A stretch of DNA of 39,561 bases from Chara braunii (lineage: Eukaryota > Streptophyta > Charophyceae > Charales > Characeae), in contig BFEA01000050.1 in the NCBI GenBank assembly GCA_003427395.1, positions 218,204 through 257,764 of the forward strand, given 5' to 3'. Made by a program: the position numbers and the translations under genes. This document shows positions 30,528 to 39,561 of this stretch, piece by piece. The notes below the pieces were generated by a model. It was not told the DNA's origin and made no database searches. It saw only the letters and a list, made by a program, of their open reading frames with translations. How positions within the stretch are numbered: position 1 is the first letter of the stretch; each line of letters begins with the position of its first letter.

Positions 30528-31741
30528 CTTCTTCTTAGAATATCATGGTTGAGCTTTGGGCACGCGCGCACATAATGTCCCATCGCGGTACAGTGCTTGC
30601 ATTGCTCGTTAGCAGGATCTCTCCGTCCGAATCCCCGGTTGGCTAGACCTGGCGGAACCACAGCTTCCTGGGGAGGGAGGGCGGGTCGGGATACTTGCGC
30701 CTGCATAACCAGTAGCACGCCCTCCATCCTTTCAATTTTATTGTCGACCCCGTGCACCCGCTCATGTAGACTTTCAATCCCCTTCTTTACCTTGTCACCC
30801 ATTCTACCGGTCAGATCTATGACATCACCTTCCTTAAGCAAGGCCAAGATCTCGGTCACTACCGTCTTCTCGGCCAGATCTGTTACCGTACTAAAATCAA
30901 CATCCCTAGTGTTACAAATTTACTCGTCTGTTGGTAAGCCGACAGGATCTTGTCCTTGTCGAACTCGGAGAACTGTCTGAGAAAGTACTTACTCATTATT
31001 CGGTCCGTAACCCCGGGGATTCTTAGTGCTACCAAAGTAAAGTCCCGTAGGAAGTCATTGTACGTTGTGAAGTTCTTCCTCTGGACTGCCGCTAAATCGG
31101 CCTCCGTTGCCATCTTCTCTGCTGCCAGATACTTTCTCATCATCACATCCCGGGTTTCTTTCCAAGACTGGCTCACGGCTACGATGGCCATTATGTCCCG
31201 TCCTAGGCTCAAAGACACATGCTGCCCCAGGTGGTCCATCTTCTCCTCTTCGGTCCATTTCAACAGCGCAACCAGATTCTCGTAATCTATCAGGAATTCC
31301 GTGATGTTCGCACCATCAAACGTCAACTTTTTCTTAGCATCCGCTAGGTAGCCTTGATTTTTGTTTAGTGCTCGCGCGAGGGACGACACTATCTTCCTAA
31401 GGCCGCCCTCGGAGCTGTTGGCCTCGCCTACCATACTGTTATCCGGACCTTCCTTGCCGGTATTCTGTCCCTCCCTTGTTTTCGTAGTTTCTTCTGGGTC
31501 AAACCATCTCAACACTCTTTCCCTAAGGCTCCAGAGTCCTTTGCACCCTCGTGTTACTACTAGCGTGGTCGGCAGGCGGCTAACCCTACTATCTATGGTT
31601 GGCGGGGTCGTAGCCTTTTCCGCTTCCATCCGGATTTATCGATTCTCTGTCCTTCTGCCCCTCTTCGCTTTGTACGGCACTGCCTCCTAAGCCTGGTCCT
31701 CCTTCACTCTTACGGTTATCTCCCTCTTCCTCTGTCGCCAT
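30485..31741 (-). pseudogene. gag: Ty3/gypsy Gag with CCHC zinc knuckle
   Basis: The likely start is ATG 31739-31741 (MATEEEGDNRKSEGG...), with a frameshift near 31600 into the frame that starts MEAEKATTPPT at 31629. The capsid-like core has KKKLTFDGANITEFLIDYE, HLGQHVSLSLGRDIM, WKETRDVMMRKYLAAEK, AVQRKNFTTYNDFLRDF and SKYFLRQF. A one-base deletion near 30905-30915 shifts the frame; DVDFSTVTDLAEKTVVTEI then continues, followed by a coiled-coil-like segment and CKHCTAMGHYVRAC, a perfect CX2CX4HX4C knuckle (around 30560-30600). Gag would package element RNA in virus-like particles. At least three frame breaks make this copy non-functional. It is only distantly similar to the gag at 1039-2736. 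Confidence 0.92.
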
Positions 31742-32273
31742 TTTGCCTAGTTCTGCATAAGCCAAAGAATTCCCAGGACACGCGCAACGCGAGGCATTTA
31801 CATTCCCTAGGATCCCGACTCTGTTGGTTTATCTTTTGTAGCCCTTTTCCTATCTCCGTTTCCTGATTGCCTTTCCCTAAGGAGGAGCCACAATTGGCCC
31901 TGCTGCCCTGCCGAGCTAAGGGCGTGACGTGGCTTCCTTTATCACAAGCTCGTTTGTAGTGCCTTTGTCCCATCGGGTCGATGCGTGGGAGCCCGGGTTA
32001 GGCATCCCGCTAAGGAAAGTCTTCTCGGGCAGTATTTTTCTTTCCGACCTTCATGATCACGGCAACCATTAAGACTCTACCCCCTTCCTTGTTTTCTAGC
32101 AGGTTTTAATCATCCGGGTCCGAGGCCCCTTTCTTATTTCCATCGGCGAACTCTCGTAAGTAGCGGACTATACTCGATCTGCCCTATTGGCCCGCCTGCG
32201 GGAGCTAGTCCCGTTCTCGCCCTCGTGGCCCTTCCGGTTCGGTAGGTTCCTCGAATAGTTCAGCCACCCCTAC
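31742..32273. other. Spacer between gag and the upstream ORF array
   Basis: A minus-strand frame at 31716-31973 is open but shows no domain and overlaps the probable gag start. The rest has no supportable feature. It may be the gag leader. Confidence 0.4.
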
Positions 32274-33071
32274 TTAATAACTCTCTCCTATCTCGATTTC
32301 CCTTTCGATTATGCGTTCGCATCCCGCCCAGTCTAGTCGTGGCGCCCTAAACATCAAGATGTGGATGACTTCCAGTAACTCGTGGGCCCTGTTTCCCCAG
32401 ATCAGTCCATGTTCCACAACGATATCGTAGAACATCCCAATAGTAGGGGAGGGGAAGTGTTCTGCCCAGATTATCGCCGAGTCTGCCAGCTCCCGCGCCC
32501 GTGCGAGGCTCCCGAAGACGAGGTCTATCATAAAACGGGGAACTCGGCACCTCAGCGGTGTGGTTGGTGCCCTGAATTCCCTCCAACCTCCCATTTCCAC
32601 CCGGGTAAGTAAGTCCACGTTTCTTCTATCTCTGACTGATTGTCCTACCCGTGTCAACGCCCTGACCGCCCTCCGAAAGACGGGAGCCAGTTCGTGGCCT
32701 TGCGCTATTCCCACCCCTAACGAGTGCCAGCTGATCTTGGGCAGATACATGGTCCCGGTAACTTCCAAACTGGAAAATAAGTCATCCCCAGGTCCCCGGT
32801 TGATTCCCATCCCCGTCCACCGACATTCTACCAGCATGAAGGCAGCGTCCCTTTCCAAAGTCACGGCCCGCTATTCTATGTCGAATCTCCGATAGGTAGA
32901 ACTCGACAGGAGGGATACTTCCCATCGTCCACCGTTATTCCAGGGCGGCCCGCGGTACCGGGGCTGGTGTTCCATTCGCACACGGGGTTGGCGTTCCATT
33001 CGCTCACGTTTTGTTGCCATCGTTGCTTTGGTGGTTCCCTGCATAGTCCACATAGAAAAGGTTACAGCCAA
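32274..33071 (-). pseudogene. Unknown ~265-residue protein, tandem copy 4
   Basis: The minus-strand frame reads from ATG at 33071 to the stop at 32274, with one in-frame TAG at 32871-32873. The N-terminal end is Arg/Pro-rich (ERMERQPRVRMEHQPRY). The rest aligns with copies 1-3: SLEVTGTMYLPKISWHSLGV matches the VHATGSLHMSEEGWRTFGI segment of copy 3, CRVPRFMIDLVFGS matches CVLPPFLVDAVFRT of copy 1, FYDIVVEHGLIWGNRAHELLEVIHIL matches the GPF...EILN segment, and ERIIEREIEIGESY matches the C-terminal WRVIRREVGRGATY. Copy 4 is the most diverged and lies nearest gag. I do not recognise the family. All four copies are on the gag-pol strand. Confidence 0.65.
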
Positions 33072-33139
33072 TCTTCAGAATCCATCCACCTACTGCCTCC
33101 TTTGCCCTTCGTATTTTCATTCTTTTTTTCTAGTACCAA

Positions 33140-33979
33140 CTATCCCTCCATACCCCTGGGAGCAGTAGCCCCCTCTGGCAGCTCGTACAGCCGGTAGAGA
33201 TCATCTACGTAGGTCGCGCCCCGACCTACCTCCCGCCGGATGACTCTCCACATGGCCTCATCACTTATTTGTGGGACTCCCGGCCTAGTACTTACTACTG
33301 CTCGTAGAATGCAAAGCACCTCGCGCCCCTGTTCGTCCCCGAAAGGTCCCATCTCTAGGAAGGCCCGATAGTATTCTCGATACATTAATGCTTCGTCAAA
33401 ATTTAGCCTAGTTATGGCAGTCACAGCCTGCTCCACTTGTTCTATGCCTCCCATTCATCTTAGCAGGAAGGGCGGTAGACTCATCCGTACGACCTCATTT
33501 GGCAGCTCAAACCCCCCTGTCGCGACGACTTTTACCTCAACCGTCACGTCATCTCCTTCCGGATCTGCAAACTCAAACCCCTCCCGCCAGGTTATTTGCC
33601 ATGCCCCTTCGAACATTCGCACGAGGTCATCCCCGGAGGCCAAGGCAATCCCAAAGGTCCGCCACCCTTCTTCTGACATGTGTAAGGATCCCGTCGCATG
33701 CACTCGCCCTGGGAGGTCCAAATTTATGCCCCCGAATTCCCCTCTCGTACGCCACTCCAGTTCTATTACTAGGTACACCGTGTCTTCCACCAACTCTACC
33801 CCCACCCAGTCCATTACCGGGTTACTCACCACGTTCCTTGATGGCAGGCTTATTTTGACCCTGTCTCCCGATGCCCTTGGCGGTCGGATCCCGCGAGGCT
33901 TATCTTCCCATAACGTTATTCGTCGGGTCATCTCACAATTCCTCTTTTCCCGCTTCCTTAGTCCGATTGCTGCACCCAC
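33140..33979 (-). pseudogene. Unknown ~270-residue protein, tandem copy 3
   Basis: Two minus-strand frames, 33455-33979 and 33140-33454, are directly adjacent and in phase, so a single stop codon after MSLPPFLLR splits a ~279-residue protein. The first half has PSRNVVSNPVMDWVGVELV, RVHATGSLHMSEEGWRTFGI and VVRMSLPPFLLR. The second half has FLEMGPFGDEQGREVLCILR, WRVIRREVGRGATYVDDLY and ends YELPEGATAPRG. The LPPFL, (F/S)-x-E-M-GPF and W-x-V/I-x-R-x(4-6)-G-x-T-Y/F-x-D motifs are shared with copy 1. Function unknown. Confidence 0.75.
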
Positions 33980-34192
33980 CGAGATTCCGCATCTTTCGTG
34001 TTTTAGTCTTTCAGTACCCCCTTCCTATCGTACACTGGTTCCCACCACTATCCCGTCTCCATGCCTGCCCTTATGTCAGCCTCCTCTCGTCCCCTGCTGA
34101 CTAATGTACATCATCCTTTCTTATGCTACATCCTAATTCACATGCACCCTCCATACTCCGTTCTTCCTGTGGCGCTCGAACTTTGAGTCCCT

Positions 34193-34836
34193 TTAATCAA
34201 ACCACCGCACCTCAAACAGCATAAAGACACCGTCCACATAGGATGGCGCAACCGCCGCCTCCCGGCTAACTATGGCATCCCAAACTTTCGCGCTTACCTC
34301 TAGGCGGTCGTATTCACCTATCCTCAGGATGGTGATGACCTCACCGGCTTTATCCCCGTAGAAGGGCCCATATTTTAAAGAGAACCTATAGAACTCCTCG
34401 GTCAGCCAGACACATTCTATGTGTACTTTTCTCATGGAGTCAGCTACGTCTGCTATGTGCTCAAAACCCCCGAACCAGTCTGCCACGAACTCGGGCACCC
34501 AAGCTGTTACGCGCAGGCAGGGAGGCATGAGTTATTTTCACCCTCTCATCACAACTTTGCTACTAACTTCGTCCCACCCCTCATTGGCGAACCTCTTGCC
34601 TTCCCTCCGGGTTCGCGCCTCTGTATCCCGTAGAAGCCACATCGGGTCCTATCCCATGGCTAACATAGTGCAAGACAGGTGTCATCCATCCTCGGAAAGG
34701 ACAATCGTTCCGACTGACTCCACCTTGTTGGGTTCCAAATCCGCTCTACCCATACATATAACAAGTCCCGGGCGACCTCAAACCCAATCCAGTCGCACGT
34801 GGTCCATCTCCATTCGTTTTCTGTCGGTATAGGCAT
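34193..34836 (-). pseudogene. Unknown protein, tandem copy 2 (frameshifted)
   Basis: A start at 34834-34836 (MPIPTENEWRWTTCDWIGF, YVWVERIWN) shifts frame near 34735 into NKVESVGTIVLSEDG, with further stops. The frame then resumes in MPPCLRVTAWVPEFVADWF (34528) and continues FYRFSLKYGPFYGDKAGEV, ITILRIGEYDRLEVSAKVWD and EAAVAPSYVDGVFMLFE to the stop at 34193. LSEDG, SLKYGPF and SYVDGV correspond to the same motifs in copies 1 and 3. It is broken by at least two frameshifts. Function unknown. Confidence 0.7.
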
Positions 34837-34974
34837 TTTTATTCCTCCTCTGAGTCACCGTGGTTCCCAACCTTTGAAGGTGTATTCCACCATCCTTTCT
34901 TCTATAGTCATCTTCCCCTTTCCTGCACAATACCAGGCCACCCGTCCTTCCTAGGTTAAGTTGCCCCACCCCTC

Positions 34975-35787
34975 TTAGAAGTCCCTGTCTTCCATCTCAT
35001 CATCTTCGTCTTTGTCACTGAAGTCGTCCTTCTCGCTGTATAACAAGCCCCTCACCCCATCCAGAAACGTCTCCCCTATTGCCACATTCCTGTAGACTAT
35101 CCCCCAATGCACAGAGCTAGGGACAAAGATATTGTCTATGCTAAGGCAGTTTAGTATCTCGGTCAGCTCGTCCGCCCAGTTTCCCTCGAACGGCCCCATC
35201 TCTACCGACAACCGAAAAAAATCTTGCCTAGCGCATTGGTATAGCCCGAGGTTCGTCATGGAGTGGCATATCCGTACTAGCCTGCTCCGAGTTCTGAAAA
35301 CCGCATCCACTAGGAAGGGAGGCAGCACACATCGCATGGTTCTTACGGGTTGCCTCATGCTTCCTCTATCCCCATGTTTCACCCGTACGTCTATCCTTTC
35401 CATTTCCATTTCCCTCCGCTGACATGCAACCCACACAACTTTTGCTTCCGCCTTCCTAAACAACTCGTCCGGCGTATTTCTGAGTGCCAACTCTATGACC
35501 ATAGCATTTTCCTCATCTTGCGACAAGTAGACCCACCCTCGGGCTTCCACTGTCCCTCGGAATTCCAAGTCCACTAAACTTGGTGACAACCTCGTCAAGC
35601 TGACATTAGTCCATACTGTTTCTATCCAAAGAAACGCGTCCTCCTCTTCCAGCATTGTCGTTTGATACGCTGGTTCAAGGTCCATCCACGCCCCGTCTTC
35701 CGGGAGGACGACTAATACCCCATCCTTTACATCTACTGGCATTTCCGGGCCGTTGGTATAGATCGGGGAAGGCAACCATCGCGCCAT
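34975..35787 (-). CDS. Unknown 270-residue protein, tandem copy 1 (open frame)
   Basis: Uninterrupted minus-strand ORF, the only complete member of the four-copy array. It reads MARWLPSPIYTNGPEMP at the start, then a beta-rich-looking first half (ETVWTNVSLTRLSPSLVDLE, EARGWVYLSQDEENAMVIEL), the CVLPPFLVDAVFRTRSRL segment near residue 155, a helical part (CHSMTNLGLYQC), FFRLSVEMGPFEGNWADEL near residue 195, HWGIVYRNVAIGETFLDGV near residue 235, and a very acidic tail (KDDFSDKDEDDEMEDRDF). No signal peptide or membrane segment is obvious and no known family comes to mind. Position upstream of gag on the same strand suggests an accessory ORF of the retroelement, or genes captured by it. An intact frame amid a decayed element could mean recent origin or chance. 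Confidence 0.75.
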   Translation of the reverse strand: MARWLPSPIYTNGPEMPVDVKDGVLVVLPEDGAWMDLEPAYQTTMLEEEDAFLWIETVWTNVSLTRLSPSLVDLEFRGTVEARGWVYLSQDEENAMVIELALRNTPDELFRKAEAKVVWVACQRREMEMERIDVRVKHGDRGSMRQPVRTMRCVLPPFLVDAVFRTRSRLVRICHSMTNLGLYQCARQDFFRLSVEMGPFEGNWADELTEILNCLSIDNIFVPSSVHWGIVYRNVAIGETFLDGVRGLLYSEKDDFSDKDEDDEMEDRDF

Positions 35788-35799
35788 CTTGTTTTCAGC

Positions 35800-37507
35800 A
35801 CCCGACCCCTGTTTTCATAAAAAGAGCATCCACCGGTCCTTTTGGTCAGGTCAATCCTTGCTCTAGATGAGAATTATTTCAAACCCCTCATCAAGGTCTC
35901 CCTATTTTACCTTCCTAAGTACCTCCTTCCCATAATTCCCTCGGTCGGCCATCCATTTGCCCACATTCTTTCTCTTGGTTCCATTCCAACTGACATCTAT
36001 CTTTCTCCCTTCCGATTATCTCTCACTCGTGTGGACTTAGATGGGGGGGAGGATAGACTTAGAAATACGTCTCGTCCAACAGTCCAAGCTCAATCAATCT
36101 TTACGGGGGGGGGAGCACATAAAAAAAATCAGGCAATCTCACATACGGGCCGGTCATCTCCTCATCGGCCATCCCCAATATGGTCTCTACGCTGGTACTA
36201 TCGGTAGAGTTTTATCCCATACCTCAAGCGCAGCTCAACCGTCGCGAGCGCGGTACCCAGGCTCCGGCAAGGCGTTAGCCCTTTTCTTGTCCCCAGAATA
36301 GCCCATCCCGTCTTGCTGCACATCCATACCGACACCGAGGGTTACCTCGAGTGCCTAAATACAGGGACAAAGTCAGCCGTCCGGGCATTCACTTCCATCG
36401 GTCCGACAAGAATCAGCCTTTCCCAAAACCATACTACGAGAAGCTATTAATCGCCTCCGAGGGTCCGTCTTTGTCCGCATGCAGTGGTACTCCCTCCGCC
36501 AGCCAACAGGCTAAGCCCCGCCTGAGGAGATTTCACACCCCGTCCGACAGATCATCGAGCCAAAACCCGTCACCGCTCGAACGAGAATCCTACTAATCAA
36601 CCGACGTGACAAACTCTCGTCCGACAGCTCGATGGTCTGACCTCCACATATGAACACACGGCAGTCTACAAAAAGAGAACGACGTTTCGCAACCCGCACT
36701 GGCTGATGCAGACCAATCCTTTCCTTCCGAAAAGCAGGACGCTCGAATCCCATCATGCAAACACAAGTCCCAAGTGAGACACACATAGTACAAGTGTCTT
36801 TCCTTCGGTGCACCCAGTGCTTCCTACCCATAACTCACAGATTTTCTCTCAGGACAATGAGTGTCACTCACCTACTTTCATACATAGTGGTTGGTTCCTT
36901 CTTGTGAGAATTTTCAAGGGTGAGATAGTTTTTCTTGGAGCCTAGCAACTCCCTTCATTTCCCCTTTCTTCATTTGCCTGTCCTTTCATAGGGCGGGATT
37001 GTTCTTTCTTGATGACCCGTTGTGTTCATATTGGTTCCTTCAATCATTAAAAAGGTGCAAAGTGCATGAGCCCGCTGGGCTCAAAGAAGAAGGGGAAAAC
37101 ACCCATTTGGTCAGATCACTCCGCCATGGGATTTTCATCGGACCCCGCCCGAAGCCGAAGGACCAACCGCCTGCCAGGTAACCGGAGCCCTTCTTTCGTA
37201 CGAAGACGAAGGGTCGACCTGCGACTTGCCCAAGGCTTCCCCGGACTGGCGAACACCAGCACCGAACGAAGGAGGGCTAGAACCATTCTGGAAGGAGATG
37301 GCTAACCAAGTGCAAAGCATGCATGTTATTCCTTCAGGCCTGGCCATGCCATGCGCCCAGCCGCCCTCAAATCTGATTCTCTCAAGGGAAAGAGCAAGCA
37401 CAAGTCCATTTTTCTTATCTTGGGTTATGTACACGTCAATGCGTTGGGCGCCCCCCTCGGAATCGCAAGGGTCAGTTTAACCCCCTGCCCGTCACCTCCA
37501 CTAATTT
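35800..37507. other. Gene-free region upstream of the unknown ORF array
   Basis: Short ORFs on both strands (for example 36511-36831 minus, 106 codons, Arg/Cys-rich) show no recognised motif. 36900-37060 and 37060-37480 are ordinary mixed sequence. If the repeat at 37508 is an LTR, the primer-binding site should lie just left of it on the minus strand. The first TGG there (TGGAGGTGACGGG, seven bases from the boundary) is not a tRNA complement I recognise. Confidence 0.4.
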
Positions 37508-38728
37508 TGTAGGGCCAAACCCCGATAGACTTTCGAACCTTAGTCGACCCCACTGCGGGTCCCAGTTGGCTCGGCCCGCCCACACTCATGCTCAGGGCGC
37601 GGGCCATTCATCCCAGGGTCACCGCCACCTAGTGCTTTGAGATGGATGGGGGTGGGCCATTGCGCGAGAGAGCATTGACATTGGGGATGTAGCTCAGCCC
37701 TCACACCGGGTGGTAGCCTCGCTGGTTGTTCCGCAATGCTGATTTTTTTTTTTTGAATCTTTGTTGTGTTCTCATGCAATTGCTCCTTCCAATGCGCAGG
37801 CAGTCCAAGGATTCTTTGAGTGTTTCTCTTCTCTTGTGCGTAGGCTAAGCGTCATCCTTAGGCCCCACACCATTTCCCTAAGCATTGTGGCTATATGGCG
37901 TCATCGGGGTGCGGCGGAGCCGTCCTCTCCCTCGCCTCTACGCATCCATCGGGTCTCACAATTTGCTTTCTTCCTTATTGAAGTCGGCCCCTTGGTCTTT
38001 TTGTGGTCCTCATATCCATGCACACACAACATCACATTTTCCTTGGTACGATTGCACTCTTATTTGCACTCCAAGTCTTCAAACGCAAAAGTCATTTCCA
38101 TGGGTTGGCTCTATGTCAACGGTCCCATAGTCCCTTTGTCCCTCTTCCCTTTCCCTCTTGGTGCCCAGTTCCTCTCGCCCCTATCCCGCTCAAGGCATTT
38201 CTAGCCATCACTCACCTGCACAATCCCACACAAGCAAGAAGATCCATACAATCCCCCGTTGGGGGTCAACACATACCCCTTNCCACATGCCTATCTTTTC
38301 AAATTTTTTGGCTGCTCTTTGTTCCCTTTTGTTGCTCAATCAGCCCATTCTCTTCTCATAGTCATGCAGTCGGGGAAATGGTTGAGTCAAATTGACCTTA
38401 CTCTCACTTATACTCTTTCTTGGATTCCGCCTTTTCTTACTTTTCCAATGTCCTTTTTCCTTTTCCTTCTTGGTGGCACAAGGGACCGGTTATCCTTTCC
38501 TTGCCCTCTCTCTCCACCAAGTGAGGTCTGGTCTCCCTTTACTGTTCGCACCCTGGCATTGTAACAAGTGAGGGGAGAGGGTTACTTATGTGCTAAGTGA
38601 GGAAACGAGAGAGAGGGGGAGAGAAGGCAAGGCGATAAGGGGGGGGGGAAGAGAGGACTAGAGAAGGAGGGAGGAAAAAATGGGAGAGGAAGAAGGAGAG
38701 AGAGAGAGAGGAGATGGGAAAAGAGAGA

Positions 38729-38791
<63 letters not shown>

Positions 38792-38878
38792 TTTATAACC
38801 AAATCAGCTCCCCGTAGCAGCAATCAAACGTCGATCACTTGTCCTATGTAAAAGGTTGACTAAGTATATCTTGGAATA
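37508..38878. repeat. Long direct repeat, right copy
   Basis: Matches 10775 onward in the same orientation, starting TGTAGGG: the same GC-rich head, poly-T tract (37742-37752), pyrimidine-rich middle and GA-rich tract (38600-38790, with a long pure GA run from about 38731). Differences include the ~14 bases near 37708-37722, where this copy reads tggtagcctcgctg. The plus-strand ORFs shared with the left copy have no domain. Confidence 0.85.
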
Positions 38879-38879
38879 T

Positions 38880-39561
38880 TATACACGAACAAGACAATGA
38901 GAAGCTAGATTAATGAAAAACACATGCTCATAGAGAAGAAGGTTATCTAAACAAGATCCGGAACATCATATCAAACATGAATTTGACAATGAAAGACTAG
39001 ACTAGTGGAAAACACATGCACAAAGAGAAGAGACCAATTAAGTAAAGATCCGGAACATGAACTTGACAATGAAAGACTAGACTAGTGGAAAGTACATGCA
39101 CAAAGAGAAGAGATCAACAAAGTAAAGATCCGGGATTTTCACATCAAACATAAACTTGACAATGAGAGGCTAGACTAGTAGAAGCACATGCGAAAGACAA
39201 GAGATCAACTAAGCGAGAATCCTGGATATCACATCAACATGAACTTGACAATGAGAGGTTAGACCAGCGGAAGCACATGCACAAGGAGAAGGGATCAACT
39301 AAGCAAAGATCCGGAACATAAACTTGACAAAGAGAGGCTAGACTAGTGGAACCACATGCACAAAGAGAAGAGACAAATTAAGTAGAGATCCGGAACATGA
39401 ACTTGACAATGAAAGACTAGACTAGTGCAAAGCACATGCACAAGGAAAAAAGACTAACTAAGTAATGATCCGGAACACCACATCAAACATAAACTTGACA
39501 ATGAGAGACTAGACTAGTGGAAAGTACATGCACAAGGAGAAGAGAGTAACTAAGCAAAGAT
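38880..39561. repeat. Tandem array A, second occurrence, continues past window end
   Basis: Seven or eight units like those at 12085-13385 (gatccggaacat, gacaatgaaagactag, actagtggaaa, cacatgcacaaagagaag) follow the GA tract in the same order and orientation as the left copy. Unit-by-unit similarity between the two arrays indicates that the array was copied with the long repeat, not expanded independently. It runs off the end of the window. Confidence 0.9.

Noticed and set aside
33414-34100. 228-codon plus-strand ORF
   Set aside because: Antisense shadow of unknown-protein copy 3, whose minus-strand frame is supported by homology to three neighbours.
36511-36831. 106-codon minus-strand ORF upstream of the unknown array
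   Set aside because: No motif and no similarity to the neighbouring copies; overlapping frames are equally open.

Overview
This is a eukaryotic, repeat-dominated window. I see no intact host gene, tRNA, rRNA or CRISPR array. The best-supported content is a decayed Ty3/gypsy-type LTR retrotransposon on the minus strand (about 36 kb down to about 21 kb), a second gag-only remnant on the minus strand (1039-2736), long direct repeats with embedded satellite-like arrays (10.8-15.7 kb and again 37.5 kb to the end), and several non-coding stretches packed with inverted repeats. The pol wording, the very repetitive DNA and a cytosine methyltransferase fragment downstream of pol suggest a charophyte green alga (Chara-like), because methyltransferase-bearing retrotransposons are known from charophytes and dinoflagellates. 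The species is inference; the elements are read directly.

Layout. 1-2.74 kb: tail and gag of a first element, with CCHC zinc knuckle and three in-frame stops. 2.74-10.1 kb: non-coding, with hairpins at 3.8-4.6 kb, a ~123 bp tandem repeat at 5.4-5.76 kb, a nine-member hairpin array at 6.03-6.74 kb (common core, different but self-complementary stems), a pyrimidine-rich tract at 8.2-9.1 kb, and sequence at 9.3-10.1 kb related to the first 1.1 kb. 10.78-12.06 kb: long repeat, followed by three successive tandem arrays to 15.73 kb and a GAA-type microsatellite. 16.4-21.3 kb: inverted-repeat-rich DNA, including a ~290 bp (CA)n/(TG)n foldback next to an assembly gap. 21.43-22.06 kb (minus): DNMT3-like methyltransferase remnant. 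22.1-24.27 kb: non-coding with short tandem repeats. 24.28-25.48 kb (minus): acidic ORF with SUMO-interaction-like motifs. 25.57-31.74 kb (minus): integrase, RNase H, reverse transcriptase, protease and gag, broken by stops and frameshifts. 32.27-35.79 kb (minus): four tandem, diverged copies of an unknown ~270-residue protein, upstream of gag. 35.8-37.5 kb: no recognised gene. 37.51 kb to end: second copy of the 10.78 kb repeat.

Reading on the minus strand, the order is: four paralogous unknown ORFs, gag, protease, RT, RNase H, integrase, acidic ORF, methyltransferase, hairpin-rich DNA, satellite arrays, repeat. The repeats at 10.78 and 37.51 kb are in the same orientation and both begin TGTAGGG. 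They could be terminal repeats of one very large element, but I cannot show this from the window. One sequencing artefact is certain on sequence grounds: a Nextera mate-pair junction adapter at 27637-27674 sits between two near-identical 45 bp segments in pol, and removing 83 bp restores the RT/RNase H frame.
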